Notes under the pieces: generated by a model
Told to the model about the DNA's origin: nothing
The model's database searches: none
The model's input: only the letters and a program-made list of their open reading frames with translations
DNA from: Chitinophagaceae bacterium
Lineage (GTDB): Bacteria > Bacteroidota > Bacteroidia > Chitinophagales > Chitinophagaceae
NCBI GenBank assembly: GCA_947447005.1
Contig: CANFHO010000003.1
Span: forward strand, 1 to 56,961
Length of the DNA stretch: 56,961 nucleotides
Direction of reading: 5' to 3'
Position numbers and translations under genes: made by a program
Shown: positions 38,722 to 46,926 of the stretch, one piece after another
Position numbering within the stretch: position 1 is the stretch's first letter
Layout: the number at the start of each line of letters is the position of its first letter

Positions 38722-39402
38722 ATGGCTGAAGAAGGTAAGAAAATATTGATTGCTGATGATGAACCCGATATACTCGAAATCATCAAATTCAACCTTCAAT
38801 TGCACGACCATGAGGTAGAAACTGCCAAGGATGGTGACCAGGCGATTGAAATTGCTAAAAAATTCAAACCAGATCTGATCATACTTGATATCATGATGCC
38901 TAAGAAAAACGGCATTGAAGTATGTAAAATTTTAAGATCCCTCCCGGAATTCCAAGATACAATCATAGTATTTCTCACTGCCTTGAATGATGAACTTTCG
39001 CATGTTAAAGGTTTAGAATTCGGGGCGGATGACTATCTAAATAAACCCATTTCGCCTAAAGTAATGGTTAGCAAGGTCAATTCATTATTCAGAAGATTGA
39101 ACAAACAAGAACAATCCAGGATTTTGGATTTTGGCGATTTGAAAATCGACCCCGACCAATATGTCGTGTATTTTAAAGGCCAGTCTATATCGCTTGCAAA
39201 GAAAGAATTTGATTTGCTTCATTTCCTGGCAACAAAACCCGGTAGGGTTTTTCTCAGAAATGAAATCCTGAATGAAATTTGGGGAAGTGAAGTAATTGTG
39301 GGAGATCGAACCATTGATGTTCATATCAGAAAAATCCGACAAAAACTAGGGATTGAATGTATCAAAACAGTAAAAGGGGTGGGCTATAAATTTGATCTCT
39401 AA
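38722..39402 (+). CDS. phoB: OmpR/PhoB-type response regulator
   Basis: A 226-residue transcription factor. The receiver has DDE at 12-14, phospho-acceptor D56 (LIILDIMMPKKNG) and K108 (DDYLNKPI). The winged-helix DNA-binding domain (about 130-225) ends CIKTVKGVGYKFDL. It lies 42 bp before its histidine kinase. The symbol phoB rests on similarity in style to Bacteroidota PhoB and on the surrounding phosphate genes (ppk1, ppx, PlcP-like); it has not been tested against other OmpR-type regulators. Confidence 0.8.
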   Translation: MAEEGKKILIADDEPDILEIIKFNLQLHDHEVETAKDGDQAIEIAKKFKPDLIILDIMMPKKNGIEVCKILRSLPEFQDTIIVFLTALNDELSHVKGLEFGADDYLNKPISPKVMVSKVNSLFRRLNKQEQSRILDFGDLKIDPDQYVVYFKGQSISLAKKEFDLLHFLATKPGRVFLRNEILNEIWGSEVIVGDRTIDVHIRKIRQKLGIECIKTVKGVGYKFDL

Positions 39403-39444
39403 TTGAGTTTCCCACCTGATTCTATCTAATTCGTACATTGCAAT

Positions 39445-40491
39445 ATGTTCGAAACTAAAAATCTAACTCCACTCCATATCTCATCTATCATTGGGAGCGT
39501 GGCAGCAAGTACTGCAGGAATTTTTGTCATTTTTATGACAGGAAGTTTTTCCTACATGTTACTGACATTGATAATAATTTTTATCCTGTCTTTTTCTGTG
39601 AGTAAATTTTTTATTGAGAAATTCATCAACAGGAAAATCAAGTTGATCTATAAATTCATTCATCAAACCAAAGCTTCTAAACGGGAAGAATTTTTTACAA
39701 AAACCATTTTACCTAGCAAAACTTTAGATGAAGTTGGTGAGGAAGTATTTAAGTGGGCCGATCAGCGTAAGGAAAAAATGGAAATGCTTGAAAGAAATGA
39801 GGAATTCAGAAAAGAATTTCTTCAAAACCTGTCGCATGAATTTAAAACACCTGCTTTTGCCATTCTAGGATACCTGGAAACCCTTATTGCAGGCGCCATA
39901 GACAACCCCGATGTAAATAAAAAATTTCTGAACAATGCCTTTCGTAATACTGAAAGATTAATCAATCTTATTTCAGATCTGGATGAAATCACTAAACTCG
40001 AAAGTGGAAAACTGGAATTGCATTATCAAAATTTTGTTATTCAGGACCTCATCATAGAGGCATATGAGTCTTTATCACTGAAAGCAGAAGAAAAAAATAT
40101 TCATTGCTCCATTAAAAAGGGTTGCGAAGTACCCGTATTGGTCCATGCAGACAAGGAAAAAATAAGACAGGTAATTGCAAACCTGATTGAAAATGCAATT
40201 AAATATGGCAATAAGGATGGTAAAATCGAAGCATCTGTTTACAAAACAGATGATAAAAATTATCTGATTGAAATAACAGACGATGGCATAGGAATAGCAG
40301 AAGAACATTTACCCAGGATTTTTGAACGATTCTACAGAACAGACTATGGAAGAAGTAGAAATATTGGTGGAACCGGACTGGGTTTGGCCATCTGTAAGCA
40401 TATTATTGAAGCCCATGGACAAATAATTCATGCAAGGAGCAAGCCTGGCATTGGTTCTACATTTGGATTTACACTCAGGAAAAATATTTGA
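39445..40491 (+). CDS. phoR: Sensor histidine kinase (PhoR-like)
   Basis: A 348-residue membrane kinase partner of the preceding regulator. Two helices near 13-32 and 37-56 are separated by only a few residues, so almost no periplasmic sensor domain exists. The H-box is LSHEFKTPAFAILGY with His131; N-box NLIENAIKYG (near 251), G1 ITDDGIGI and G2 GGTGLGLAICKHI complete the ATPase domain. The lack of an extracytoplasmic sensor fits PhoR, which in E. coli senses phosphate through the Pst system rather than directly. No pst genes are in the window. Confidence 0.82.
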   Translation: MFETKNLTPLHISSIIGSVAASTAGIFVIFMTGSFSYMLLTLIIIFILSFSVSKFFIEKFINRKIKLIYKFIHQTKASKREEFFTKTILPSKTLDEVGEEVFKWADQRKEKMEMLERNEEFRKEFLQNLSHEFKTPAFAILGYLETLIAGAIDNPDVNKKFLNNAFRNTERLINLISDLDEITKLESGKLELHYQNFVIQDLIIEAYESLSLKAEEKNIHCSIKKGCEVPVLVHADKEKIRQVIANLIENAIKYGNKDGKIEASVYKTDDKNYLIEITDDGIGIAEEHLPRIFERFYRTDYGRSRNIGGTGLGLAICKHIIEAHGQIIHARSKPGIGSTFGFTLRKNI

Positions 40492-40517
40492 TAATATATT
40501 GAATATCAATTATTTGA

Positions 40518-40525
40518 TAAATTTG
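40518..40525 (+). promoter_or_regulatory. Candidate -7 element upstream of the transglutaminase-like gene
   Basis: TAAATTTG matches TAnnTTTG, 56 bp before the start codon. A start here would place the 11-bp repeats in the leader RNA region. Confidence 0.35.
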
Positions 40526-40542
40526 TTTGCAGTTATATTAAT

Positions 40543-40575
40543 TTAATGTTAACTTAATATGAATTTAATGTTAAC
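40543..40575 (+). promoter_or_regulatory. Three tandem 11-bp TTAAT units (Pho-box-like)
   Basis: TTAATGTTAAC, TTAATATGAAT, TTAATGTTAAC run without a gap. The first and third are identical (flanking AA/T extends the identity to 14 bp) and exactly 22 bp, two helical turns, apart. OmpR/PhoB-type regulators bind such 11-bp direct repeats. It ends 5 bp before the TTG start. Confidence 0.5.
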
Positions 40576-40580
40576 AAAAG

Positions 40581-41783
40581 TTGCAACAAATCATCACATT
40601 CTTCATTTTAGTCTGTCTTTCCATTGGTGCACAAGCATCGAAGGCTGAATACCTCAAAGATTCAATAGAAATTGAATTTCTGGGGAAGAAGTATGCTTTA
40701 TATAATACTACAAAAGAACCCTCCTTCAATAAAAATGTATCAACAGATCATATTCTTTCGTTCTGTGAACAAAAGAATAATCCTCAAATGGAATATATAA
40801 GTCATCAATTGGATATAATCAAAACATCTGAGCACCTAGACGACTGGATGTTTTATCAATTGGTCAGAAAAGCGGCACAGGAAATCACCCCAAAAGAAGA
40901 TGATTATATTGGATATACCATCAACAAATGGTATCTGCTTTCTAAAACTGGATATAATGTATTATTGAGCTGCTCAGAAAACAAAGTGCTGTTATACGTA
41001 GAATCCAGCGACAGTATATTTAATCTTCCGATAAAATATTTAAAAGGAAATCAATATGTATGCATGAATTATCATGATTATGGCTATAGCATTGATTTTG
41101 AAACAGAAAAATTCAATGTTGTAAATAACATTAAAACCGAAGGTCATCTTTTTTCATTCAAGATAAATTCACTGCCAAACTTTGACGAAAATGCCTTTAG
41201 CACAAAGGATATAACGTATCATTTTCGCCAAAAGGATTGTCACTTGAATATTAAGATAAACCGTGAGATGGAAAGCTATTTTAGGAATTACCCAGTGACA
41301 GATTACAAGAACCAGTTTAACATACCCATCAACAAAACAACATACAATTCGCTTATTTCTGCACTCATGGACAAAACCAAAAATATGAGTACAAGAAAAG
41401 GTGTTGAATATTTAATGGCATTTACACGTCATGCTTTCATGTTTGAAAAAGATACAGACTACTTTGGCAGAGAAAAAAGATTATCACCTGAACAAACATT
41501 GCTCTATGAAAGAAGCGACTGTGAAGACAGATCAGCACTGTTTTATTATCTTGTAAAAGAGATATATAAACTTCCGATGATTATCCTTTCATATCCCGAA
41601 CATGTAACAGTTGCTGTAAAACTTGATAAACCCGTAAGGCATCAAGTGTTATTTAATGGTGAGTCTTTTACATTGTGTGAGCCTACTCCACAATCAAGAG
41701 ATCTGAAACTTGGTGAATTAGCACCGGGGCTTAAAAACAAGCCTTATGAAATCGCTTTTGCCTTCCAGCCTGCACAAAAATGA
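40581..41783 (+). CDS. Exported transglutaminase-like protein
   Basis: A 400-residue protein with a signal peptide (QIITFFILVCLSIGAQASKA) after a TTG start. Near the C-terminus, YERSDCEDRSALFYYLV (Cys314), ILSYPEHVTVAV (His341) and FTLCEPTPQS (Glu367) have the spacing and setting of the transglutaminase-like Cys-His-Asp/Glu triad, so a peptidase or amidase role in the periplasm is plausible. The first 280 residues are not recognised. It follows the two-component genes on the same strand and its last 40 bp overlap the glycosyltransferase gene, which runs the other way. Confidence 0.68.
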   Translation: MQQIITFFILVCLSIGAQASKAEYLKDSIEIEFLGKKYALYNTTKEPSFNKNVSTDHILSFCEQKNNPQMEYISHQLDIIKTSEHLDDWMFYQLVRKAAQEITPKEDDYIGYTINKWYLLSKTGYNVLLSCSENKVLLYVESSDSIFNLPIKYLKGNQYVCMNYHDYGYSIDFETEKFNVVNNIKTEGHLFSFKINSLPNFDENAFSTKDITYHFRQKDCHLNIKINREMESYFRNYPVTDYKNQFNIPINKTTYNSLISALMDKTKNMSTRKGVEYLMAFTRHAFMFEKDTDYFGREKRLSPEQTLLYERSDCEDRSALFYYLVKEIYKLPMIILSYPEHVTVAVKLDKPVRHQVLFNGESFTLCEPTPQSRDLKLGELAPGLKNKPYEIAFAFQPAQK

Positions 41784-42844
41784 TCTTCAGCAATCATCAT
41801 TTGTTGATGATTACTCATCTTATCAACTTTCGTTTCTTTATTCATCTCCCTGATACAAGTTGTTTTGGAAAAAACAGACTCTATTATAACTTCTGTTGTA
41901 TACTTTAAATTAAAATCAATCAATTTCGAATCGAAAATCCAATTGTTAAAAAAAGATGGGAAAAAATCATCAATTTCTTCTATTGCCATAATTCCCATTT
42001 CTTTAAGCGATGCCGCATTACATTGCTGTTCGTATTGTCCTTTCATGGGAATAACCATCAATTTTTTTCTCAACAGCATGGCTTCTGCAGGAGTTTCAAA
42101 ACCACCTCCGGTGATGACTCCATGCGATTCAATCATACTTTGTGAAAACACATCCTTATTTACAGGAAATACTTTAATGTTATCTTGAATGTATGGCTGA
42201 GAAATTGTAGAAGAAAACAAATGAAATTGAAACCCCTTTAAAAGTAACAATTGTTTTATCAAAACTTCATCTGAATACTGACCTAAATACACAGTAATAT
42301 GACCTTTATCTGTGGGTTCGGATTCTAAAATTGCTTTTTTGATAATAGGCGAATAAATATCCTTGTCATAATCCTTAAAGTGTAGTCCTATTGTATTCGT
42401 GCCATAGGCATAATTCTTTAAGACCCACTCTCCTATTGCACTTCGCTTTGTTGGTCGTGGCACCTTTTTACTTCTGAAACTGGCTTGATGACCAAAATGT
42501 AAGGATTGAATGCCTTTCAACTTACATGCCAAAGATGTCAATGGCTCAAAGTCATTGATAATAAGATCATATTTTTCTAAAGGAAGATGTTTTGCCTCGC
42601 TAAAAAGTTTTCTTGGAGCAATGGATTTAATAGTTTTAGGCACATCAATGGCCCCATTGGAGTGATCATAAAACAGGCTGATTCCTTTACTTCGATATGC
42701 AACAGGTAAATCTGTTTTCAAACCAAAATTTGAGCCACTTAAAAATATATCTACATTACCATATTCTTGCAAATAAGGTAACAATTCAGAAGCCCTGCTT
42801 ATGTGGCCATTCCCTGTAGCTTGAACTGCGTAAAATATTTTCAT
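41744..42844 (-). CDS. GT-B-fold glycosyltransferase, candidate glycolipid synthase
   Basis: A 366-residue protein with no signal or membrane helix. The N-terminal glycine-rich loop QATGNGHISRASELLPYL (about 8-25) and the C-terminal GVITGGGFETPAEAMLLRKK (about 241-260) place it in the MurG/GT1/GT28-like group, which includes diacylglycerol glucosyltransferases. Its ATG is 2 bp after the PlcP-like stop codon. In known phosphorus-limitation lipid remodelling, PlcP makes diacylglycerol and a glycosyltransferase (Agt, a different family) converts it to glycolipid. This gene could do the second step, which is inference. The last 26 or so residues look poorly conserved and overlap the opposite gene. 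Confidence 0.75.
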   Translation of the reverse strand: MKIFYAVQATGNGHISRASELLPYLQEYGNVDIFLSGSNFGLKTDLPVAYRSKGISLFYDHSNGAIDVPKTIKSIAPRKLFSEAKHLPLEKYDLIINDFEPLTSLACKLKGIQSLHFGHQASFRSKKVPRPTKRSAIGEWVLKNYAYGTNTIGLHFKDYDKDIYSPIIKKAILESEPTDKGHITVYLGQYSDEVLIKQLLLLKGFQFHLFSSTISQPYIQDNIKVFPVNKDVFSQSMIESHGVITGGGFETPAEAMLLRKKLMVIPMKGQYEQQCNAASLKEMGIMAIEEIDDFFPSFFNNWIFDSKLIDFNLKYTTEVIIESVFSKTTCIREMNKETKVDKMSNHQQMMIAEDHFCAGWKAKAIS

Positions 42845-42846
42845 TT

Positions 42847-43707
42847 TTACCGAATCTGTACGGCTAAAGAATTTAAAAACAAAGAAACCTCATCTGTGAT
42901 TACATCAAGTAATGGAATTTTATTGGCTTTTGTGAATGTCTTTGGCTCTTCCACGTAACTGCTTTTTTCACAGAATTGATGTATTTCCCAATTGCCATTT
43001 GAGTATTCCAATGAAGTAAGGTTTTCAATCCAATCACCACTGTTCAAATAAACTACACTACCCTTTTCGGTTTCGATTACTCTGTGTTGAGGTTGGTGAA
43101 TATGACCACAGATTACATGAGAATATCCTTTTTGAATGGCTAATTCGGCAGCTGTTTGTTCGAAATTACCTATCCAGGAAACTGCTTTCTTAACCCCATT
43201 TTTAACCTTCTTACTTAAGCTCATCTTCTCCTTACCCATCAATTTCAACAACCAGTTGATTGCCCTGTTAACTAAAATCAATAAATCATATCCATGTCCG
43301 CCAAGCTTTGCAATCAATTTAGCACTACCCTTGGTTGTTGCATCAAAAACATCGCCATGAAAAATCCATGTTTTATTACCATCTAAATCAATAACGAGTT
43401 TGTCCAACAATTGAAGATTTCCCATTTTCAAACCACTGTAACGCCTGAGGGTTTCATCATGATTACCGGTAATGTAGACAACTTCTGTTCCACGCGACAT
43501 CATGCTGAATATCTCCTTGATAACCTGCATGTGTGAGCCGGGAAAATAATGTTTTCGGAATTGCCAAATGTCTATGATATCTCCATTCAACACCAATAAC
43601 TTAGGAGAAATACTTCTTAGATAGGTAACAAGTTCAGATGCATGACATCCATATGTTCCTAAATGCACATCACTTAAAACAACTACATCCAATGATTTTT
43701 TATTCAT
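42847..43707 (-). CDS. plcP: Calcineurin-like metallophosphoesterase resembling phospholipase PlcP
   Basis: A 286-residue cytoplasmic phosphoesterase usually labelled UDP-2,3-diacylglucosamine diphosphatase-like. Metal motifs are LSDVHLGTYGC (about 12-22), LNGDIIDIW (about 40-48), YITGNHDETLRRY (about 77-89), FHGDVFD and VICGHIHQPQH. SDVHLGT-GC, the GNHDE-LR-Y spacing, WIGNFEQTAAE and LNSGDWIE recall PlcP of Sinorhizobium, which strips head groups from phospholipids under phosphate starvation, more than LpxH. This is judged from memory. It is adjacent to a glycosyltransferase, ppx and ppk1, and preceded by three TTAA 11-bp units. The C-terminal 50 residues are variable. Confidence 0.72.
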   Translation of the reverse strand: MNKKSLDVVVLSDVHLGTYGCHASELVTYLRSISPKLLVLNGDIIDIWQFRKHYFPGSHMQVIKEIFSMMSRGTEVVYITGNHDETLRRYSGLKMGNLQLLDKLVIDLDGNKTWIFHGDVFDATTKGSAKLIAKLGGHGYDLLILVNRAINWLLKLMGKEKMSLSKKVKNGVKKAVSWIGNFEQTAAELAIQKGYSHVICGHIHQPQHRVIETEKGSVVYLNSGDWIENLTSLEYSNGNWEIHQFCEKSSYVEEPKTFTKANKIPLLDVITDEVSLFLNSLAVQIR

Positions 43708-43734
43708 AATAGAGAGGTTCTATAAAATAACAAC

Positions 43735-43767
43735 CTTACTATTAAGAATAGTTTAAAATGACATTAA
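43735..43767 (-). promoter_or_regulatory. Three tandem 11-bp TTAA units upstream of plcP (Pho-box-like)
   Basis: On the minus strand TTAATGTCATT, TTAAACTATTC, TTAATAGTAAG, contiguous, all starting with TTAA. They lie 28-60 bp before the plcP-like start, in the 88-bp gap after ppx, and suggest that plcP and the glycosyltransferase have their own regulated promoter. Confidence 0.5.
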
Positions 43768-43795
43768 GGAATATTGAAATGATATGAACAAAAGG

Positions 43796-44677
43796 TTAAT
43801 GAATCATTTCTGCATAAAGATGTTGAACCAATCCATCTGCCAGACCAATTTTAGGTACAAGCATTTCATCAATAGAAGCCCATTTCATTACTTGTATATA
43901 AATGAGAAGCGCAGGAACAATTACATCTGCTCGATCAGATCTAAGATTATAAAGCCGTATTCTATCTTCCAAGGAACAAGATGAAAATTCTTTATAATAA
44001 TCCTTGAGAAGTTCTAACTGTATGGGCTTGCCATCCTTTCTTTTACTCATGGAAAATATTTTATTGATATTTCCCCCTGTTCCAATGGCAATGGTATTTT
44101 TAACGCCCTTTATATTTTCTTTGATGGTATCTTTCATAAAATCCCAATCAGACTCATGAACAAGATCTTTAAGCAACCGAATTGTACCTATATTAAATGA
44201 ATGCTTGAATACAAGTTCACCTGCAGTAAAAAAGGTAAGTTCGGTACTACCACCACCAACGTCCACATACAAGTAGTTGCTGTTGGTGTCTAGATTTTCA
44301 GCTATATGAGATTCGTAAATAAGTGAAGCTTCAAAATCCCCGGAAATAACTTCAATATTTATACCTGTTTCCAGGTATATCTTACGAACAATATCAATAC
44401 GATTTTTTGCATCACGCATCGCACTTGTTGCAACTGCAATATGCCTATCCACCTGGTATGCTTTCATCAAATGGGCATAAGCTTTCATTGTTTCAAGAAT
44501 CATATTGATCCTTGGCTTTGAAATTTCGCCTGTTTCAAACACATCAAAACCCAATCTCAACGGCACACGAACCAAATTTAATTTGTTGAAAACCGGGGCT
44601 GAACGTTCATTAGAGATCACTTCAGTGATCAATAGTCTTGAGGCATTTGTTCCTATGTCAATTGCTGCTAGTCTCAC
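43796..44677 (-). CDS. ppx: Ppx/GppA-family exopolyphosphatase
   Basis: Removes terminal phosphates from polyphosphate and, in the related GppA, converts pppGpp to ppGpp. The protein has 293 residues, the short single-module form. The actin-like phosphate loops are DIGTNASRLLI (about 6-16) and VDVGGGSTELTFF (about 139-151), with IGTGGNINKIF near 201. The start is GTG at 44677. It lies 9 bp after the ppk1 stop, so synthesis and breakdown of polyphosphate are encoded together. Confidence 0.92.
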   Translation of the reverse strand: MRLAAIDIGTNASRLLITEVISNERSAPVFNKLNLVRVPLRLGFDVFETGEISKPRINMILETMKAYAHLMKAYQVDRHIAVATSAMRDAKNRIDIVRKIYLETGINIEVISGDFEASLIYESHIAENLDTNSNYLYVDVGGGSTELTFFTAGELVFKHSFNIGTIRLLKDLVHESDWDFMKDTIKENIKGVKNTIAIGTGGNINKIFSMSKRKDGKPIQLELLKDYYKEFSSCSLEDRIRLYNLRSDRADVIVPALLIYIQVMKWASIDEMLVPKIGLADGLVQHLYAEMIH

Positions 44678-44686
44678 GTATTCCTA

Positions 44687-46753
44687 TCAAGATTTTTTTT
44701 GAAGGTACTTCAATATCTCTTCCTGAGAACGTATTTTTTTCTTTCCGTGTGAATCAATATATATATTTTTAAAATCTGCATCCAACACCCTTGCTTTTAC
44801 ATTATCAGAAAGTTGAATTTGCAGAATTTCCTTTAATTCCTGTTTTAAAAATTCATCTAAAATAGGACATGCCGCTTCAACACGATGGTCTAAATTTCTA
44901 ACCATGAAATCAGCACTCGAAATATACATCAAATCTTCACCTGAATGATGAAAATGGAGTACGCGGGCATGCTCAAGATATTGATCAACAATGCTAATTG
45001 CATTGAGAGAATCTGGCCTTTTTCTCTCTTTTCGTTTTGCAGAAAATATTCCACGGATGATCAGATCAACTTTGACTCCAGCGATGGAGGCTTTATATAA
45101 TTGATCAGCCAGGGCAATATCGCTTAATGAGTTCAATTTTAATGTAATGCTTGAAGGACGCCCTCTTTTTGCCTGTGAAATCTCAAAATCAATTAACTCT
45201 TTGAGCTTTTTACGCATGCCGAGAGGGCTGACCAAAAGCGTTTTTATATCCAAAAGTGCCTTACCATGCATTACAGGGTTTTCCAAATAAAAGAAAATCC
45301 TATTGATATCAGCCATGATAGACCTATTGCTCGTAAGCAAACAATGGTCACCATAGAAATTGGCTGTTTTTTCATTTAAGTTTCCGGTGCTTACAAATCC
45401 ATACTGAATGGTTTTATTGCGCACCCTTTTTTTAATAACACAAATCTTAGCATGAACTTTCATATTGGGAATTCCCAAAATAACTTTTACCCCTTCATCT
45501 TCCAATACGTTTTTCCATTCCAAATTGGCTTCCTCATCAAATCTTGCTTTGAGCTCCAACATCACTTCAACATTCTTTCCGTTCCTGGATGCATTGATCA
45601 GGGCATTGATGACTTTAGAATCTGATGCCAATCTGTAGGCAGTAATCTTAATTGAACTTACATCCGGATCAATAGCGGCTTCCCTTAAAAGATCGATGAT
45701 AGAACTAAAAGAATGATAAGGGAAATGAAGTAATACATCCTTTGCAGTAATGACATCAGTAACCCTGTGGGCTTTTTTTAATTCCGGATGCGGGATAGAA
45801 GAAGGCCTTTCTTTTACAGCAGGGAATACATTGGGAAAATCCATAAAATGTTTAAAATTATGAATCCTTCCACCGGGTATAATGCTTGATTTATTATCCA
45901 ATTTCAGTTTTTTGGTTAAGAAATTCAATAACCCTCCATTCATTTCTCGATCATACACAAATCTTACAGGCTTTCCCTTCCTTCGTCCTTTTAAACCTTT
46001 TTTCATCTTTTCAACCAAAGAGATGCTCACATCATTGTCAAAGTCAATTTCAGCATCTTTTGTAACCTTAAAAATATGTGCATCAAATTGATCATAACCA
46101 AAATAGGAGAATATATAAGGTAGATTCACTCGAATAATATCCTCCAGCAAAATGATATGTGTCTCTTTGTTTGCTGTAGGCAATTGTATAAATCGACCAA
46201 CAGATTTAGATGGAATTTCAATCAGGGCATATTGTTGATGGTATGCAGATTGTTTACTTTGCATCACAACACCGAGATAAATACTCTTTTCACGCAGATA
46301 TGGCAGTTCAGCCAATCCTTCGATCATTAATGGAATGATGTTGGATCGCACATTTTTCTCAAAAAAATCGACAACAAAATCTTTCTGCACTTTTGAAAGC
46401 TGTTTATCATTTTTCAGATAAACTTTATTGCGTTTCATTTCACTCTGAATATTAATCCAGATTCGGTCAAATTCATTTTGTTGTTTTAATACATTATGTA
46501 AAATTTCGATTAAAATTTCACTGGGAAGGTTTTCCATGTGAAAATTCATTTTGTCTTTCTTCCCGGTTAATTCAACCATTCTTTTCAAGGTTGCAACACG
46601 CACTCTGAAAAACTCGTCAAGATTATTGGAGAAAATCCCTAAAAATCTAATTCGATCTTTTAGAGAAACTGATTGATCATTCGCCTCCTGCAACACCCTT
46701 GCATTAAAGCTTAACCAACTGATATCTCTTTGTACAAATGAACTCTTCAACAT
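44687..46753 (-). CDS. ppk1: Polyphosphate kinase 1
   Basis: Reversibly polymerises the gamma-phosphate of ATP into polyphosphate. The protein has 688 residues, the usual length. The N-terminal domain has RDISWLSFNARVLQEA (about 9-24) and FSNNLDEFFRVRVATLKR (about 41-58). The phospholipase-D-like catalytic part has the active-site His434 in MKVHAKICVI, with FVSTGNLNEKTANFYGDHC after it. First gene of ppk1-ppx. An 11-bp-phased AT-rich site (46776-46797) precedes the start. Confidence 0.97.
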   Translation of the reverse strand: MLKSSFVQRDISWLSFNARVLQEANDQSVSLKDRIRFLGIFSNNLDEFFRVRVATLKRMVELTGKKDKMNFHMENLPSEILIEILHNVLKQQNEFDRIWINIQSEMKRNKVYLKNDKQLSKVQKDFVVDFFEKNVRSNIIPLMIEGLAELPYLREKSIYLGVVMQSKQSAYHQQYALIEIPSKSVGRFIQLPTANKETHIILLEDIIRVNLPYIFSYFGYDQFDAHIFKVTKDAEIDFDNDVSISLVEKMKKGLKGRRKGKPVRFVYDREMNGGLLNFLTKKLKLDNKSSIIPGGRIHNFKHFMDFPNVFPAVKERPSSIPHPELKKAHRVTDVITAKDVLLHFPYHSFSSIIDLLREAAIDPDVSSIKITAYRLASDSKVINALINASRNGKNVEVMLELKARFDEEANLEWKNVLEDEGVKVILGIPNMKVHAKICVIKKRVRNKTIQYGFVSTGNLNEKTANFYGDHCLLTSNRSIMADINRIFFYLENPVMHGKALLDIKTLLVSPLGMRKKLKELIDFEISQAKRGRPSSITLKLNSLSDIALADQLYKASIAGVKVDLIIRGIFSAKRKERKRPDSLNAISIVDQYLEHARVLHFHHSGEDLMYISSADFMVRNLDHRVEAACPILDEFLKQELKEILQIQLSDNVKARVLDADFKNIYIDSHGKKKIRSQEEILKYLQKKS

Positions 46754-46775
46754 ATATCCCGAATATATTAAAACC

Positions 46776-46797
46776 TTGTTGTAAAATTAAAAATTAA
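46776..46797 (-). promoter_or_regulatory. Possible 11-bp-phased site upstream of ppk1
   Basis: On the minus strand TTAATTTTTAA then TTTTACAACAA, similar to the pair at 38567-38588 (TTAATGTTAAT, TTTACGAAATT). Both are followed by ACAAGGTTT. It is weaker than the other sites because the sequence is simple AT. Confidence 0.28.
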
Positions 46798-46807
46798 ATA
46801 ATCGGCT

Positions 46808-46845
46808 ATAAAAAAGAGACCGCTCCAAGAATGAAGCGGTCGTAA
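46808..46845 (-). terminator. Terminator after the IPT lipoprotein gene
   Basis: GACCGCT (46818-46824) and AGCGGTC (46835-46841) form a 7-bp stem. On the minus strand a run of T follows. It separates the TonB receptor/lipoprotein operon from ppk1. Confidence 0.8.
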
Positions 46846-46926
46846 AAAACTACTCTTTGTTAAATGCTATCCATGATTGCTACTAATCAGAGCTGATTGT
46901 TTAAAAAATGGATAGCCAAAATATTC

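Noticed and set aside
42847-43707. Calling the metallophosphoesterase LpxH
   Set aside because: Both share the calcineurin fold, but the SDVHLGT-GC opening, the NSGDWIE motif and the phosphate-gene context fit PlcP better.
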